The notes: generated from the sequence alone by a model not told the origin. A DNA stretch of 38,718 nucleotides from Actinomycetes bacterium (GCA_023392475.1 JAEVZA010000069.1:1-38718), one strand, 5' to 3'. Shown: positions 1 to 8,548, counted from the stretch's first letter. Program-made: numbers and translations.

Positions 1-355
1 GGGCCGCGAGCTCGCCGGTGCGCGCGGGGCGCACGCCCGGCGGGCCGACGGCGACGAGGTGGGCGGTGAGCCGGTGCCGGACGTCGCGGCGGAGCCGCGC
101 GCTCGAGCGCTGCGCGCACCGGTCGGCGACGACCTGGCACGCGGCTCGCACGGCCAGTGCGACCCCCATCGCCACAAGGACGCCGGCGAGCTCGCCCGGC
201 CCGTCGCCGTGGCGGAACGCCCGGGCCACGCCATCGGCGAGGAGGAGCAGGAACGCGATCGTGCCGGCGGCGGCCGCGGCGCCGAGGACGACGGCGGCGG
301 TGAGCGGGGAGGAGGTGCGGCGGTCGGCGGTCAGCGACGGCCCGAGCGGCAGCAC
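1..355 (-). CDS. cydD: CydD-like ABC transporter, N-terminal fragment (cut by window edge)
   Basis: The minus strand carries an open frame starting at a GTG (353-355) just 8 bases after the cydB stop and running off the window edge. The visible 118 residues show a hydrophobic first membrane segment (around residues 17-42), a second one, and a basic stretch ending RTGELAA, which matches the start of the transmembrane domain of CydD-type ABC exporters. In the family, CydDC exports cysteine and glutathione and is needed to assemble cytochrome bd; actinobacteria usually carry cydA-cydB-cydD-cydC in this order. The ATPase domain lies outside the window, so the assignment rests on position plus the membrane-domain fragment. 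The start is inferred from tight spacing to cydB, and an alternative start a few codons in is possible. Confidence 0.7.
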   Translation of the reverse strand, partial: MLPLGPSLTADRRTSSPLTAAVVLGAAAAAGTIAFLLLLADGVARAFRHGDGPGELAGVLVAMGVALAVRAACQVVADRCAQRSSARLRRDVRHRLTAHLVAVGPPGVRPARTGELAA

Positions 356-362
356 GGTCCGG

Positions 363-1382
363 TCAGTAGCTCTCGTCGTCGAGGCGGACCTTGCCGCGGA
401 AGAAGTAGTAGACGCCCGCGGTGTAGAGCAGCACGAACGGCATCCCGATGAGCGCGATCACGAACATGACCATCAGGGTCGGTTCGGCCGACGCGGCGTT
501 GTGGATGGTGAGGTCGTAGCTCGAGCTCGTGGAGGACGGCAGCAGCACCGGGTAGAGGCCGGCGGCGACGGCGCCGAGCAGCAGGCCGATCATCCCTGCC
601 GAGCAGACGAACGCGGTGAGGTAGCGGCGGTGGTGGATCTGGCGCCACGCCGCCAGCGCGGCGAGGAGCGCCAGGAGCGGGAACACGGCGATCCACTTGC
701 GGTCGTAGTAGTTGTCGTCGATCGGCCGGTCGAGCGTGAGGGTCCAGGCGATCAGGCCCGTCATCAGCACGAAGAACACCGCCATCAGGCGGGGGACCAA
801 CCGGCTCACGCGGGCGAGCAGCTCGTCCTCGACCTTCTGCGTCAGGAAGATCCCGCCGTGCAGGCACAGCATGGCGACGGCGGTGAGCCCGACGGCGAGC
901 GAGTACGGGTTGAGCAGGTCGACGAGGTCGATGTCCATGTTCCCCTGCGCGTCGATGGCCACGCCGCGGATCACGTTGCCGAGGGCGACGCCGAGCAGCA
1001 CGGTGATCGCGAGCGACGATGCGAAGAAGAACCAGTCCCACGTGGTGCGCCACGCCGTGCTCTCTCGCTTGGACCGGAACTCGATCGCGACGGTGCGCAG
1101 GATCAGCACCAGGAGGACGAGCATCATGGCCAGGTAGAAGCCGCTGAACAGCGACGCGTAGACGAGCGGGAACGCCGCGAACAGCGCACCGCCGCCGAGC
1201 ACGAGCCACACCTCGTTGCCGTCCCACACCGGACCGATCGAGTTCAGGAGGATGCGCTGCTCGCGGTCGTCCTTCGCGACGAACGGGGCGAGCATGCCGA
1301 CCCCGAGGTCGAAGCCGTCGAGGATGACGTAGCCGCCGATGATCATCACGTAGAGCACGAACCACGTCGTGTTGAGCCACAT
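363..1382 (-). CDS. cydB: Cytochrome bd quinol oxidase subunit II
   Basis: A 339-residue membrane protein that pairs with CydA in the bd-type quinol:O2 oxidoreductase of the cytoplasmic membrane. The N-terminus MWLNTTWFVLYV and the segment GYVILDGFDLGVGML are hallmarks of CydB, followed by GPVWDGNEVWLVLGGGALFAAFP and about eight to nine membrane helices; length is normal for the family (about 330-380). The ATG lies 2 bases after the cydA stop, so the two are translationally linked, and cydD follows 8 bases later. The reaction is quinol oxidation with high-affinity reduction of O2 to water, useful at low oxygen and under nitrosative stress. A longer in-frame reading exists upstream but overlaps cydA and is an artefact of high GC. 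Identification is secure. Confidence 0.95.
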   Translation of the reverse strand: MWLNTTWFVLYVMIIGGYVILDGFDLGVGMLAPFVAKDDREQRILLNSIGPVWDGNEVWLVLGGGALFAAFPLVYASLFSGFYLAMMLVLLVLILRTVAIEFRSKRESTAWRTTWDWFFFASSLAITVLLGVALGNVIRGVAIDAQGNMDIDLVDLLNPYSLAVGLTAVAMLCLHGGIFLTQKVEDELLARVSRLVPRLMAVFFVLMTGLIAWTLTLDRPIDDNYYDRKWIAVFPLLALLAALAAWRQIHHRRYLTAFVCSAGMIGLLLGAVAAGLYPVLLPSSTSSSYDLTIHNAASAEPTLMVMFVIALIGMPFVLLYTAGVYYFFRGKVRLDDESY

Positions 1383-1384
1383 CG

Positions 1385-2806
1385 TCAGGACTCCCCGCTC
1401 GACGCCCGGCTCGAGGCCCGGCCGTGGTGGCGGAAGATCTCGCCGAACGAGTCGGGGAGCGACTCCGTGTGGTCGTCGTCGGGCGGATCGGGTGGGCCCT
1501 CCTTGATCTTGCGGTCGAGGAGCCAGATGAACACGACGAACACGAGGGCGTAGAGCAGCACGAACATGCCGATCGAGAAGCCGACCTGCGCGGTGCTCAC
1601 GTTGGGCGACTGGGCGCCCGAGGTGCGCAGCAGCTGCCACACGATCCACGGTTGTCGACCCAGCTCCGCCGTCCACCAGCCCGAGAGCGTCGCCAGCTCG
1701 GTGAGCACGATCGTGGCGACGAGCGCGCGCAGCATCCACTTCGAGCGCCACAGGCGCCGCTTCCAGATCCAGAGCAGGCAGGCGAGGCCGCCGATCAGGA
1801 TGAACAGCGTCCCGAGGTCGATCATCAGGTGGTACGCCTGGAACACGAGGCGGACGGGCGGCCAGTCGTCCTGCGAGAACTGGTCGAGCCCGGTGACCTT
1901 GCCGTCGAAGTCCTGATCGGCGAGGAAGCTGAGCAGGCACGGGATGTGCAGCCCGGTCGTCTTCTGCGTCTGCGGGTTCGTCCACCCGATGATGTACATC
2001 GGCGCGCACGTCTGGCTCTGGTAGACGCCCTCCATCGCAGCCAGCTTCTGCGGCTGGTGGTTCGTCACCTCGGTGGCCTGGTTGGCGCCGAAGAAGACGA
2101 CCTGGAGCACGGCGAGCACGGTGAACACCGGCAGCGCGACGCGGATCATCGACTTGGCGAGGTCCACGTGGCGCTTCTTGAGCAGGTAGTACGCGCCGAC
2201 GCTGAGCACGAGCGACGAGCCCACGATCCACGAGGCCACGAGCGTGTGCCAGATGCGCGGCCCGAAGGACGGCGTGAACACGACGTCGCGGAAGCTCGTC
2301 ATGAACGCCTGGTTGCCGTGGCCGACGTCCTTGATCTCGTAGCCCTGTGGCGTCTGCATCCACGAGTTCGCCATGACGATCCACGTGGCGCTGAAGGTGG
2401 CGCCGGCGACGACCATCGTCGTGGCGAACAGCCACAGCTTGTTGCCGAGCCGCGCGCCGCCGAACAGCATCAGCCCGAGGAACCCGCCCTCGAGCATGAA
2501 CGCGAAGATCCCCTCGGCGGCGAGCAGGCTCCCGAAGATGTTGCCGACGAACCGGGAGTACTCCGACCAGTTCGTGCCGAACTGGAACTCCTGGACGATG
2601 CCCGTGGCGATGCCCATCGAGAAGATGAGGCCGTAGATCTTCGTCCAGAACATCGAGAGCTGGCGCCACCGCGGATCCTTGGTGCGGACCGACTGCACGC
2701 CGAAGATGATCAGGATCAGCCCGAGGCCGAGCGACATCGGCGGGAAGATGAAGTGGAAGCTGATCGTGAGCCCGAACTGGATGCGGTGGAGCAGCTCCGT
2801 GCTCAT
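1385..2806 (-). CDS. cydA: Cytochrome bd quinol oxidase subunit I
   Basis: A 473-residue haem-bearing subunit of cytochrome bd. The start MSTELLHRIQFG is typical. His18 matches the haem b595 ligand of the Escherichia coli protein, a later IWHTLVASW segment supplies the b558 histidine, and the Met in YHLMIDLG matches its methionine ligand. The conserved GRQPW motif follows the quinol-site region. The Q-loop is of the short type, and length is normal for short-loop CydA. About nine membrane helices can be seen. The ATG at 2806 is chosen because the 60 residues encoded further upstream are arginine-rich and unlike any CydA N-terminus. It heads a minus-strand operon with cydB and cydD. The upstream 218 bases are shared with the divergent ZIP-like gene, so the promoters of both lie there. 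Confidence 0.96.
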   Translation of the reverse strand: MSTELLHRIQFGLTISFHFIFPPMSLGLGLILIIFGVQSVRTKDPRWRQLSMFWTKIYGLIFSMGIATGIVQEFQFGTNWSEYSRFVGNIFGSLLAAEGIFAFMLEGGFLGLMLFGGARLGNKLWLFATTMVVAGATFSATWIVMANSWMQTPQGYEIKDVGHGNQAFMTSFRDVVFTPSFGPRIWHTLVASWIVGSSLVLSVGAYYLLKKRHVDLAKSMIRVALPVFTVLAVLQVVFFGANQATEVTNHQPQKLAAMEGVYQSQTCAPMYIIGWTNPQTQKTTGLHIPCLLSFLADQDFDGKVTGLDQFSQDDWPPVRLVFQAYHLMIDLGTLFILIGGLACLLWIWKRRLWRSKWMLRALVATIVLTELATLSGWWTAELGRQPWIVWQLLRTSGAQSPNVSTAQVGFSIGMFVLLYALVFVVFIWLLDRKIKEGPPDPPDDDHTESLPDSFGEIFRHHGRASSRASSGES

Positions 2807-3024
2807 CGAGCGGGCCTCCCGGGCGCGGTCAGGGGTGCACGGCTGAGCGTAACCGGGGCCCGCCGACCGCCCGGGCAAATGCCCCCAGGACGCTGCACTC
2901 GGGATATGGGGGTCCGCACGGACGCTGAGCGTCCGCCACGCTCCACAGATCCTCCGTGGCCCTCGCCGACGCGCCGCGCGCCCCACGGCCGTCGACGGCG
3001 GTCGCGCCGGTAGGTTCGCGGCCC

Positions 3025-3744
3025 ATGGGTGCCGCGGCCTTCTGGTCCTTCGTCGGGGCGGCGGCGCTCGTCGTCGGTGCGCTGGCCGGCTTCTACCTCC
3101 ACCCCTCCGACCGCGTGCTCGGCCTGATCATGGGGTTCGGCGCGGGGACGCTGCTCAGCGCGGTCTCGTTCGAGCTCGTGCTGCAGTCCTACAAGGCGAC
3201 GGAAGACGGGTCGGTCGTCCTGGGCCTCGTCGCCGGCGCGCTCGTGTTCTGGGCGGGCGACCGGTTGCTCGAGCAGCTGACCGCCGGCGAGGACCCGGTC
3301 GTGGGCCGCACGGTGTCCGGCCCGTCGCTCGCGCTCGGCGCCACGCTCGACGGCATCCCCGAGTCGGTCGCGATCGGCCTCACGCTCCTCGGCGGGGGCA
3401 CGGTCAGCGCGGCGATGGTCGTGGCGGTGTTCCTGTCGAACATCCCCGAGGGGATGGCGGCGTCCGTGGGCCTGCGCGCCGACGGCCACTCGAAGGCACG
3501 CATCCTCTGGGTCTGGGCGGCGGTCGTCGCGCTGTCGGTCGCCGCGGCGGCGATCGGCTACGGGCTGCTGGGCGGCGCGTCGGCCGACGTCATCGCCGTC
3601 ATCCAGGCGTTCGCCGCCGGCGCGGTCCTCGTGATGCTGGCGAACACGATGATGCCGGAGGCGCTGGCCAACGGCGGCCGTGAGGTCGGGCTCGTGACGG
3701 TCCTCGGCTTCATCCTCGCCTCGGCGCTCGCCACGACGGGCTGA
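3025..3744 (+). CDS. ZIP-family-like metal transporter
   Basis: A 239-residue protein with about seven to eight membrane segments. Two transmembrane motifs, LDGIPESVAIG (about residues 110-120) and SNIPEGMAAS (about 138-147), match the paired helices that form the metal site in ZIP-family zinc/iron transporters. In ZIPs these helices usually read HNIPEG-like and HxxxE; here the first histidine is replaced by Asp or Ser, so metal choice may differ. The family moves Zn2+, Fe2+ or Mn2+ into the cytoplasm. The ATG at 3025 is preferred because the codons upstream (AP-rich, arginine-rich) do not resemble a membrane segment. It is divergent from cydA and converges with the NADH dehydrogenase gene, with 56 bases between stops that contain a GCCGGCCGGC palindrome but no clear hairpin terminator. 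Confidence 0.8.
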   Translation: MGAAAFWSFVGAAALVVGALAGFYLHPSDRVLGLIMGFGAGTLLSAVSFELVLQSYKATEDGSVVLGLVAGALVFWAGDRLLEQLTAGEDPVVGRTVSGPSLALGATLDGIPESVAIGLTLLGGGTVSAAMVVAVFLSNIPEGMAASVGLRADGHSKARILWVWAAVVALSVAAAAIGYGLLGGASADVIAVIQAFAAGAVLVMLANTMMPEALANGGREVGLVTVLGFILASALATTG

Positions 3745-3800
3745 CCGGGTCGGCAGGGCCAGCCGGCCGGCCGGACCGATCGCTCGAGGACCGCCCGCCC

Positions 3801-5072
3801 TCAGTCCTCCTCGGTCGGGTCGACGATGACGCGCGACGGGCGGTCGTGGCGGAACATCGCCCACGCCCAGTTCGTGAACGCCGCCGACCGGCTGTCGCCG
3901 CCGCTGAGCAGCGCGAGGTGCACGGCGCCCCACGCGAGGAACGCGGCGCGACCGGTGAGGTGCTCGTGCGGCGGAATGACGGCGACGGCCTTCCGCGGCC
4001 CGATCGTCGCCATCGTGCCCTTGTCCAGGTAGTGGAAGGGCTCCGGGTCCTTGTGCTTGCGGGTCATGCGGTCGATGGTCTTGCCGACGTGCTCGCCCGC
4101 CTGGAGCGCGACCGAGCCGAGCTGCGGCAGCACGTCGCCCGACTTGCCGTCGGTGATCCAGGCGAGGTCGCCGATCACGTAGACCTCGGGCCGATCGGCG
4201 AGCTGGAGGAGCGGGTTGACCGGCACGCGCCCGTGCTGGAGGTCGTCGCTCAGCGCACCGGCGAGCGGGCTGGTCTGCAGGCCGGCGCCCCAGACCGTCG
4301 TCGCCGCCTTCAGGACCTCGCCGGAGCCGAGGGTCACCGAGTCCGGCCCGATCGAGTGGACCTTCTCACCGAGGCGGATGGTGGCGCCGAGCTCCTCGAG
4401 TGCGCCCTTCGTGTAGTCGCTGATGCCCTCGTCGAACATGCTGAGCAGCCGGTCGCCGTGCTCCACGAGCGTGATCCGCGTGTGCCCGACCTCCAGGTCG
4501 GGGAAGTCGCGCCGCAGCACGCTGTAGAAGAGCTCGCACATCGCACCGGTCGTCTCGACGCCCGTCGGTCCGCCGCCGACGACCACGACGTCGAGCGCGC
4601 CGTCATCGAGCGGGAGCCTCCGCTTGTTGGCGTCCTCGAACAGCCGGAGCACGTGCTGCTTGAGCCGCACGGCGTGGTTGAGCGTGTAGAGGGGGAAGGC
4701 GTGCTCCTCGGCGCCCTCGGTGCCGAAGAAGTTCACGTGGGCGCCGAGGCCGACGACGAGGTGGTCGTAGGTCTGGGGCCGCCAGTCGGTGAACGTGACG
4801 GTGCGGGCGTCGAGGTCGATCGACTCCACCGTGGCCTGCGTGAAGTCGAGGTTGTCCTGCTTGTCGACGTACCCGCGGACGGGGTGGCCGACGGTCTCCG
4901 GATCGAGCAGGTCGGTCGCCACCTGGTACAGCAGCGGCTGGAACGTGTGGTAGTCGTGCCGGTCGACGAGCATGACGTCGACGGGCGCCTTCTTGAGCTT
5001 GCGGGCGGCGCCCAGCCCGCCGAAGCCGGCCCCGAGGATCAGGACGTTCGGACGGTCGGAGGAGGTCGCCAT
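3801..5072 (-). CDS. ndh: Type II NADH dehydrogenase (NDH-2)
   Basis: A 423-residue FAD-dependent NADH:quinone oxidoreductase of the single-subunit, non-proton-pumping type. The first dinucleotide fold is LGAGFGGLGAARKL near the N-terminus. The second, VVVGGGPTGVETTG (about residues 160-173), binds NADH, and the C-terminal FAD motif VIGDLAWI follows at about 305. A hydrophobic amphipathic C-terminal part (WGAVHLALL) fits membrane-surface attachment. The length is normal. The ATG at 5072 is chosen over the GTG three codons upstream; no strong ribosome site is visible for either. It feeds electrons from NADH to the quinone pool that the nearby cytochrome bd can oxidise, so proximity to cydAB makes functional sense, although it is not in the same operon. 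Other pyridine nucleotide-disulfide oxidoreductases are a less likely alternative. Confidence 0.92.
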   Translation of the reverse strand: MATSSDRPNVLILGAGFGGLGAARKLKKAPVDVMLVDRHDYHTFQPLLYQVATDLLDPETVGHPVRGYVDKQDNLDFTQATVESIDLDARTVTFTDWRPQTYDHLVVGLGAHVNFFGTEGAEEHAFPLYTLNHAVRLKQHVLRLFEDANKRRLPLDDGALDVVVVGGGPTGVETTGAMCELFYSVLRRDFPDLEVGHTRITLVEHGDRLLSMFDEGISDYTKGALEELGATIRLGEKVHSIGPDSVTLGSGEVLKAATTVWGAGLQTSPLAGALSDDLQHGRVPVNPLLQLADRPEVYVIGDLAWITDGKSGDVLPQLGSVALQAGEHVGKTIDRMTRKHKDPEPFHYLDKGTMATIGPRKAVAVIPPHEHLTGRAAFLAWGAVHLALLSGGDSRSAAFTNWAWAMFRHDRPSRVIVDPTEED

Positions 5073-5137
5073 GGCGGTCACGCTAGCGAGCGATCGCCGG
5101 AGCGCCGAGGGATCGGATCACCTCGGGCGGCGCGCCG

Positions 5138-5563
5138 TCACGAGTCCGGCAGCATCCCGTACGCACGGGTCGGCGTGAGGCGCACGACGGTCCGACGGTC
5201 GGTCACCATCGCCCGCCGGTAGTCGTCCCAGTCGTCGTGCTCGCCGAGCATCGCCCGGTAGAGGTCGACGAGCTCGTCCACGGTCGCGTCGTCCGTCGCG
5301 GCCGCGATGGGGGCGAGGGTGACGTCGCCCTCGAGGATCGCGTAGGCGTAGAAGTCCTCGCGGGTGACGTGCATGGCGGCCCAGGGCCGGCGAGACAGGT
5401 TCACGTACTTGGCCCGGTCCGCCGTGATCGACACGCGCACGACGCCGTCGTCGCCGACGGCGTAGATGACGTTCGACAGCTGCGGCTTGCCGTCGTTGCG
5501 CAGCGTCACGAGCACCGACTGGCGGTGCTCCCGGGCGAAGTCGAGGGCGGTGGAGAGCTCCAT
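5138..5563 (-). CDS. PPOX-class, probably F420-dependent flavin/deazaflavin enzyme
   Basis: A 141-residue split-barrel protein of the pyridoxamine-phosphate-oxidase-like superfamily. The N-terminal run STALDFAREHRQSVLVTLRN followed by GKPQLSNVIYAV and VRVSITADRAKYVNLSRRP is the pattern of the Rv1155-like F420 family, in which basic residues of the second strand contact the cofactor phosphate. The typical length is 130-150. These proteins usually reduce unknown substrates with F420H2, and some bind FMN or haem instead. Start: the ATG at 5561-5563 matches where family members begin; the upstream 80 codons are arginine-rich and rejected. No ribosome site is visible, so the message may be leaderless. 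It sits alone on the minus strand, 66 bases beyond the ndh start. Confidence 0.85.
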   Translation of the reverse strand: MELSTALDFAREHRQSVLVTLRNDGKPQLSNVIYAVGDDGVVRVSITADRAKYVNLSRRPWAAMHVTREDFYAYAILEGDVTLAPIAAATDDATVDELVDLYRAMLGEHDDWDDYRRAMVTDRRTVVRLTPTRAYGMLPDS

Positions 5564-5864
5564 GCGTGGCACAACGCCACCGGGGCGCCGATCTTCCCGT
5601 CCCGTCGAACCGTTCGCCCGGAGAGAGCGAACTCTCGCATTCGGTCCGCCACCCTGCGTCGACGGCTCCCCGGGGGGACGCGAAGCTGCCCGGGTCGGCC
5701 CGGATGTGATCCCCATCCAGGTCGGCACGGGTACCCGTCGACGCCCTCCGGCGGCCGGGCACCCCGCCGTGGCCGGTCGATCGCCAGACCGGTCGCACGG
5801 CACCGGGGCGAGGCGTGGCGGGGCCGAGCCAACCCCGCCACGCCGTTCCCGGCGCTCCGAGCCG
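5564..5864. other. Non-coding interval between PPOX gene and dioxygenase gene
   Basis: Both flanking genes run on the minus strand, so this interval should hold the promoter of the PPOX gene and the end of the dioxygenase transcript. A short dyad (GTGGC and GCCAC around 5567-5581) lies just before the PPOX start. Long frames cross the interval in several phases but are arginine-rich shadows. Nothing else is recognised. Confidence 0.5.
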
Positions 5865-6842
5865 TCAGCGACGGCGGACCGGGCGGGTGCCGACGATGCT
5901 GGCCCGCTCCATCACCCGGACCTCGGGCCAGTAGTCGCTGCACGCGTAGTGCTGGACGGCCCGGTTGTCCCAGAACGCCACCGAGTGCGGCTCCCACGTG
6001 AAGCGCACCTGGTGCTCGAGCAGCTCGAACGGGCGGCACAGGCGGTCGATGAGCTCGGTGCTCTCGTCGGGGTCGAGGTCCGCGATGTGGCTCACGAAGA
6101 ACCGGTTCACGTACAGGTGGTCGCGGCCGGTGACGTCGTGGGTGGCGACGACCGGGTGCTCCACGAGCGGGTACTTCTCCCGCGACTCCGAGCGCTGCTC
6201 GGGCGTCATCGTGTGGCCGAAGACCTGGGCGAAGTCGTGGACGGCGACGAGGTCGTCGATGCGGGCGCGCAGGTCGTCGTCGAGGCTGTCGAGCGCGGCG
6301 TAGGCATCGGAGAACACGGTGTCCCCGCCGGCCGACGGGAGCTCGACGGCGTGGAGGACGGCGCCCATCGACGGGACCTCCCGCCACGTGACGTCGTGGT
6401 GCCAGCCGTTCTCGTAGCCGCCGACCTCGCGCGACTTCGCGAACTTCACGACGTTGGGCTGGTCCGAGGTGGCGGGGAGGAAGGGGTGGACCTCGAGGTC
6501 GCCGAAGCGGCGCGCGAACGCGACGTGCTGCTCGGTGGTCACGGGCTGGTCGCGGAAGAAGATGACCTTGTACTCGGCAAGGGCCTGCGCGATCTCGGCG
6601 ATCGCCTCGTCGGGCAGGTCCGTGGTGAGGTCGAGGCCCGAGAGCTCGGCGCCGACCGTGGCCGAGCACCGCGTCACGTCGAAGTGCTCGCAGGTCAGGG
6701 CGTCGAGCCGGCGTCGCTCGGCGGCGAGGTAGCCGACCGGCCCGACGGCGACGTTCGAGCCGGGGATCGGGACGCGCATCGCACCGATCGCGGCGGGATC
6801 CTCGGTGTCGTCGGAGGGCGGGCGGTCGTCGGTGACGGTCAT
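5865..6842 (-). CDS. TauD/TfdA-family Fe(II)/2-oxoglutarate dioxygenase
   Basis: A 325-residue non-haem iron dioxygenase. The iron-binding triad is visible: His and Asp in GWHHDVTW (about residue 150) and the distal His in AVQHYACSDYW near the C-terminus. Arg in VRVMERAS is placed to bind the 2-oxoglutarate carboxylate. The segment VIFFRDQPVTTEQHVAFARRFG is typical of the family. Members hydroxylate substrates such as taurine, alkyl sulfates or phenoxyacetates, releasing succinate and CO2; the substrate here cannot be read from the sequence. The start ATG at 6842 has GAGGAG about 8 bases upstream. The TetR gene lies just upstream in the same direction with a hairpin between them, so this gene may be read through from, or attenuated after, the regulator. 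A 40-residue N-terminal extension precedes the core. Confidence 0.9.
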   Translation of the reverse strand: MTVTDDRPPSDDTEDPAAIGAMRVPIPGSNVAVGPVGYLAAERRRLDALTCEHFDVTRCSATVGAELSGLDLTTDLPDEAIAEIAQALAEYKVIFFRDQPVTTEQHVAFARRFGDLEVHPFLPATSDQPNVVKFAKSREVGGYENGWHHDVTWREVPSMGAVLHAVELPSAGGDTVFSDAYAALDSLDDDLRARIDDLVAVHDFAQVFGHTMTPEQRSESREKYPLVEHPVVATHDVTGRDHLYVNRFFVSHIADLDPDESTELIDRLCRPFELLEHQVRFTWEPHSVAFWDNRAVQHYACSDYWPEVRVMERASIVGTRPVRRR

Positions 6843-6870
6843 GGTCGTCTCCTCGTCGGGTCGTGCGTCG

Positions 6871-6889
6871 CCGCCGGTCGTTCCGGCGG
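6871..6889 (-). terminator. Hairpin after TetR gene
   Basis: Inverted repeat CCGCCGG-TCGTT-CCGGCGG: 7 perfect GC pairs and a 5-base loop, beginning 1 base past the tetR stop and ending 29 bases before the dioxygenase start. It has no T-run, which is common for actinobacterial terminators; it may terminate or attenuate transcription into the dioxygenase gene. Confidence 0.5.
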
Positions 6890-7522
6890 TCAGGTGGTCG
6901 GGGCGACGAGGCCGCGGACGAGCGCACGGGTGGTGCGCTCGAACAGGTCGTCGGGGTCGAACTCACCGAAGCCACCGGCGAGCCGGGTCAGGTTGGGGTG
7001 GTCGTCGGGGGAGAGGCTCCCATTGCGCAGCAGCTCGGGGGCGTGGGCGTGCATGGTCGGGCGGAGGACGGCGAAGGCCACCGCGTGCCAGAAGAGCGAG
7101 CGCAGGGCGTCGACCGCGTCGGCGTCGTCGATGCCGGCCTCGGCGATGAGCGCGAGGCCGGTCTCGGAGCCGTCGAGCATCGTCGACGCGAGCTGGTGGC
7201 CGGAGCTGACGGCGGGGAGCAGCGCGCCGACGACGACGAGCTGGTCGCGCACCGAGCACGTCCACGTCGTCAGGCGGTCCTCCAGCGATCCGTCGGGTGC
7301 CGGCGCGTCGATCTCGGCGAGTCGTCGGCCGACCATCGCACCGAGGAGCTCCTCCTTGTTCTCGAAGCGCAGGTAGAGCGTCATCGGGTTGACGCCGAGC
7401 CGGTCCGCGAGGCGGCGCATGGTCAGGGCGGCGACGCCGTCCGACTCGACGAGCGCGAGTGCCTCGTCGATCACCTCGTCCTGGGTGAGCGAGCCTCGGG
7501 GGCGTCGCGTCGTGGCGGGCAC
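6890..7522 (-). CDS. TetR-family transcriptional repressor
   Basis: A 210-residue regulator. The N-terminal helix-turn-helix is clear: LTQDEVIDEALALVESDGVAALTMRRLADRLGVNPMTLYLRFENKEELL (about residues 13-61), with the recognition helix at GVNPMTLYLRF. The C-terminal ligand domain, of about 145 residues, contains the helical EFDPDDLFERTTRALVRGL tail. TetR proteins bind palindromes as dimers and release on ligand binding. The GTG start at 7522 is taken because the domain begins shortly after it and the operator palindrome lies immediately upstream. It is divergent from the alpha/beta hydrolase gene, with 111 bases between starts, which points to joint control of the hydrolase and itself, and perhaps of the downstream dioxygenase. 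The inducer is unknown. Confidence 0.92.
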   Translation of the reverse strand: MPATTRRPRGSLTQDEVIDEALALVESDGVAALTMRRLADRLGVNPMTLYLRFENKEELLGAMVGRRLAEIDAPAPDGSLEDRLTTWTCSVRDQLVVVGALLPAVSSGHQLASTMLDGSETGLALIAEAGIDDADAVDALRSLFWHAVAFAVLRPTMHAHAPELLRNGSLSPDDHPNLTRLAGGFGEFDPDDLFERTTRALVRGLVAPTT

Positions 7523-7531
7523 GCCTCGGAC

Positions 7532-7544
7532 TATACGACGTATA
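7532..7544. promoter_or_regulatory. Palindromic TetR operator
   Basis: TATACG-A-CGTATA is a perfect 13-base palindrome around position 7538. It is strikingly AT-rich in GC-rich surroundings and lies 10 bases upstream of the tetR start, between it and the divergent hydrolase gene. The placement is that of an autoregulatory TetR site covering the promoter region of both genes. Binding is inferred. Confidence 0.7.
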
Positions 7545-7633
7545 TCTCGTCGGTCAACCCCGCCGCCGGTGAGACGTCGCCCGCCGGCGCAGCGGCGTCC
7601 GGCGGCCCGGGACGTCGGCGGTACCGTGCGGGC

Positions 7634-8521
7634 ATGGCCGACCCCGACGACACCCCCGAGTGGCTCGTCCGGTCTCTGGCGATGCTGCCGGAGCAGCGGA
7701 CGATCGAGGTCGCCGGGTGCGACATCAACCTGCTCGTGTGGGGCGAGGCCGACCGGCCGGGCATCGTGCTGGTGCACGGCGGCGCCGCGCACGCGCACTG
7801 GTGGAGCCCGATCGCTCCGCTCATCGGCGACTACCGCGTGGTGTCGCTCGACCTGTCCGGCCACGGCGACAGCGGTCGACGACCCGAGTACCGCGTCGAG
7901 CTGTGGACCGAGGAGGTCCTCGCCGCCGCGGCGGCCGTCGACATGGCCGGCACGCCCGTCGTGGTCGGGCACTCGATGGGCGGCTTCGTCGCTGCGGCGA
8001 CCGCGGTGCGGGGCGGTCCGACGGTGGCCGGGCTGATCGTGCTCGACAGCCCGATGGTGTCCGAGGACCCCGAGGTGGAGGCGGCCCGCGTCGGCGAGGC
8101 GTTCGGGACGCCGAAGGCGTACCCCGACCTGGAGACGGCGATCACGCGGTTCCGGACCGTGCCGCGCCAGGCGAACTACGACCCGCACGTCATCGCGCAC
8201 GTCGCCCGGGAGTCACTGCGCGAGACTGAGCGCGGGTGGGAGTGGAAGTTCGACCCGCTGCTGTTCAAGGCGATCAACCGGTCTGCGGCGGCCGAGCAGC
8301 TGCCGAAGATCATGTGCCGGGTGGCGCTGCTGCGGGCCGAGCACGGGCTGGTGACGCCCGAGATCGGACAGATCATGTACGAGGCGCTCGGGCGGGTCGC
8401 GCCGGTCGTGGAGATCCCGGAGGCCGGGCACCACATGATGCTCGACCAGCCGCTCATCCTCCTGACCGCGCTGCGGGCGCTGCTCGCCGACTGGGAGCAC
8501 TCGGTCGGCTTCCGCCGCTGA
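7634..8521 (+). CDS. Alpha/beta-fold hydrolase
   Basis: A 295-residue serine hydrolase. The oxyanion-side motif LVHGGAAHAHWW is at about residues 49-60, the nucleophile elbow GHSMGG (Ser about residue 113) follows the strand VVVGH, and the catalytic His is in PEAGHHMMLDQP near residue 270. The probable acid is in LLRAEHGL. Length and order are those of esterase/epoxide-hydrolase/C-C-bond-hydrolase relatives; the exact reaction cannot be read. The ATG at 7634 follows GC-rich leader DNA without a strong ribosome site. The gene is divergent from tetR across a shared palindromic operator, so it is the prime target of that repressor. A SnoaL-like gene follows 27 bases downstream, probably in the same transcript. 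Together with the TauD-type enzyme it suggests breakdown of an organic ester or sulfate. Confidence 0.9.
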   Translation: MADPDDTPEWLVRSLAMLPEQRTIEVAGCDINLLVWGEADRPGIVLVHGGAAHAHWWSPIAPLIGDYRVVSLDLSGHGDSGRRPEYRVELWTEEVLAAAAAVDMAGTPVVVGHSMGGFVAAATAVRGGPTVAGLIVLDSPMVSEDPEVEAARVGEAFGTPKAYPDLETAITRFRTVPRQANYDPHVIAHVARESLRETERGWEWKFDPLLFKAINRSAAAEQLPKIMCRVALLRAEHGLVTPEIGQIMYEALGRVAPVVEIPEAGHHMMLDQPLILLTALRALLADWEHSVGFRR

Positions 8522-8548
8522 GCTGACCGCCGACCTGGTCGTCCGCCG

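Noticed and set aside
363..2669. A 768-codon frame joining cydB with antisense-phase sequence of cydA
   Set aside because: Only the cydB part is real; the upstream portion is arginine-rich and overlaps cydA in another phase.
3759..3785. GCCGGCCGGC palindrome between converging ZIP-like and ndh genes as terminator
   Set aside because: It is self-complementary without a proper loop and no stable stem can be drawn.
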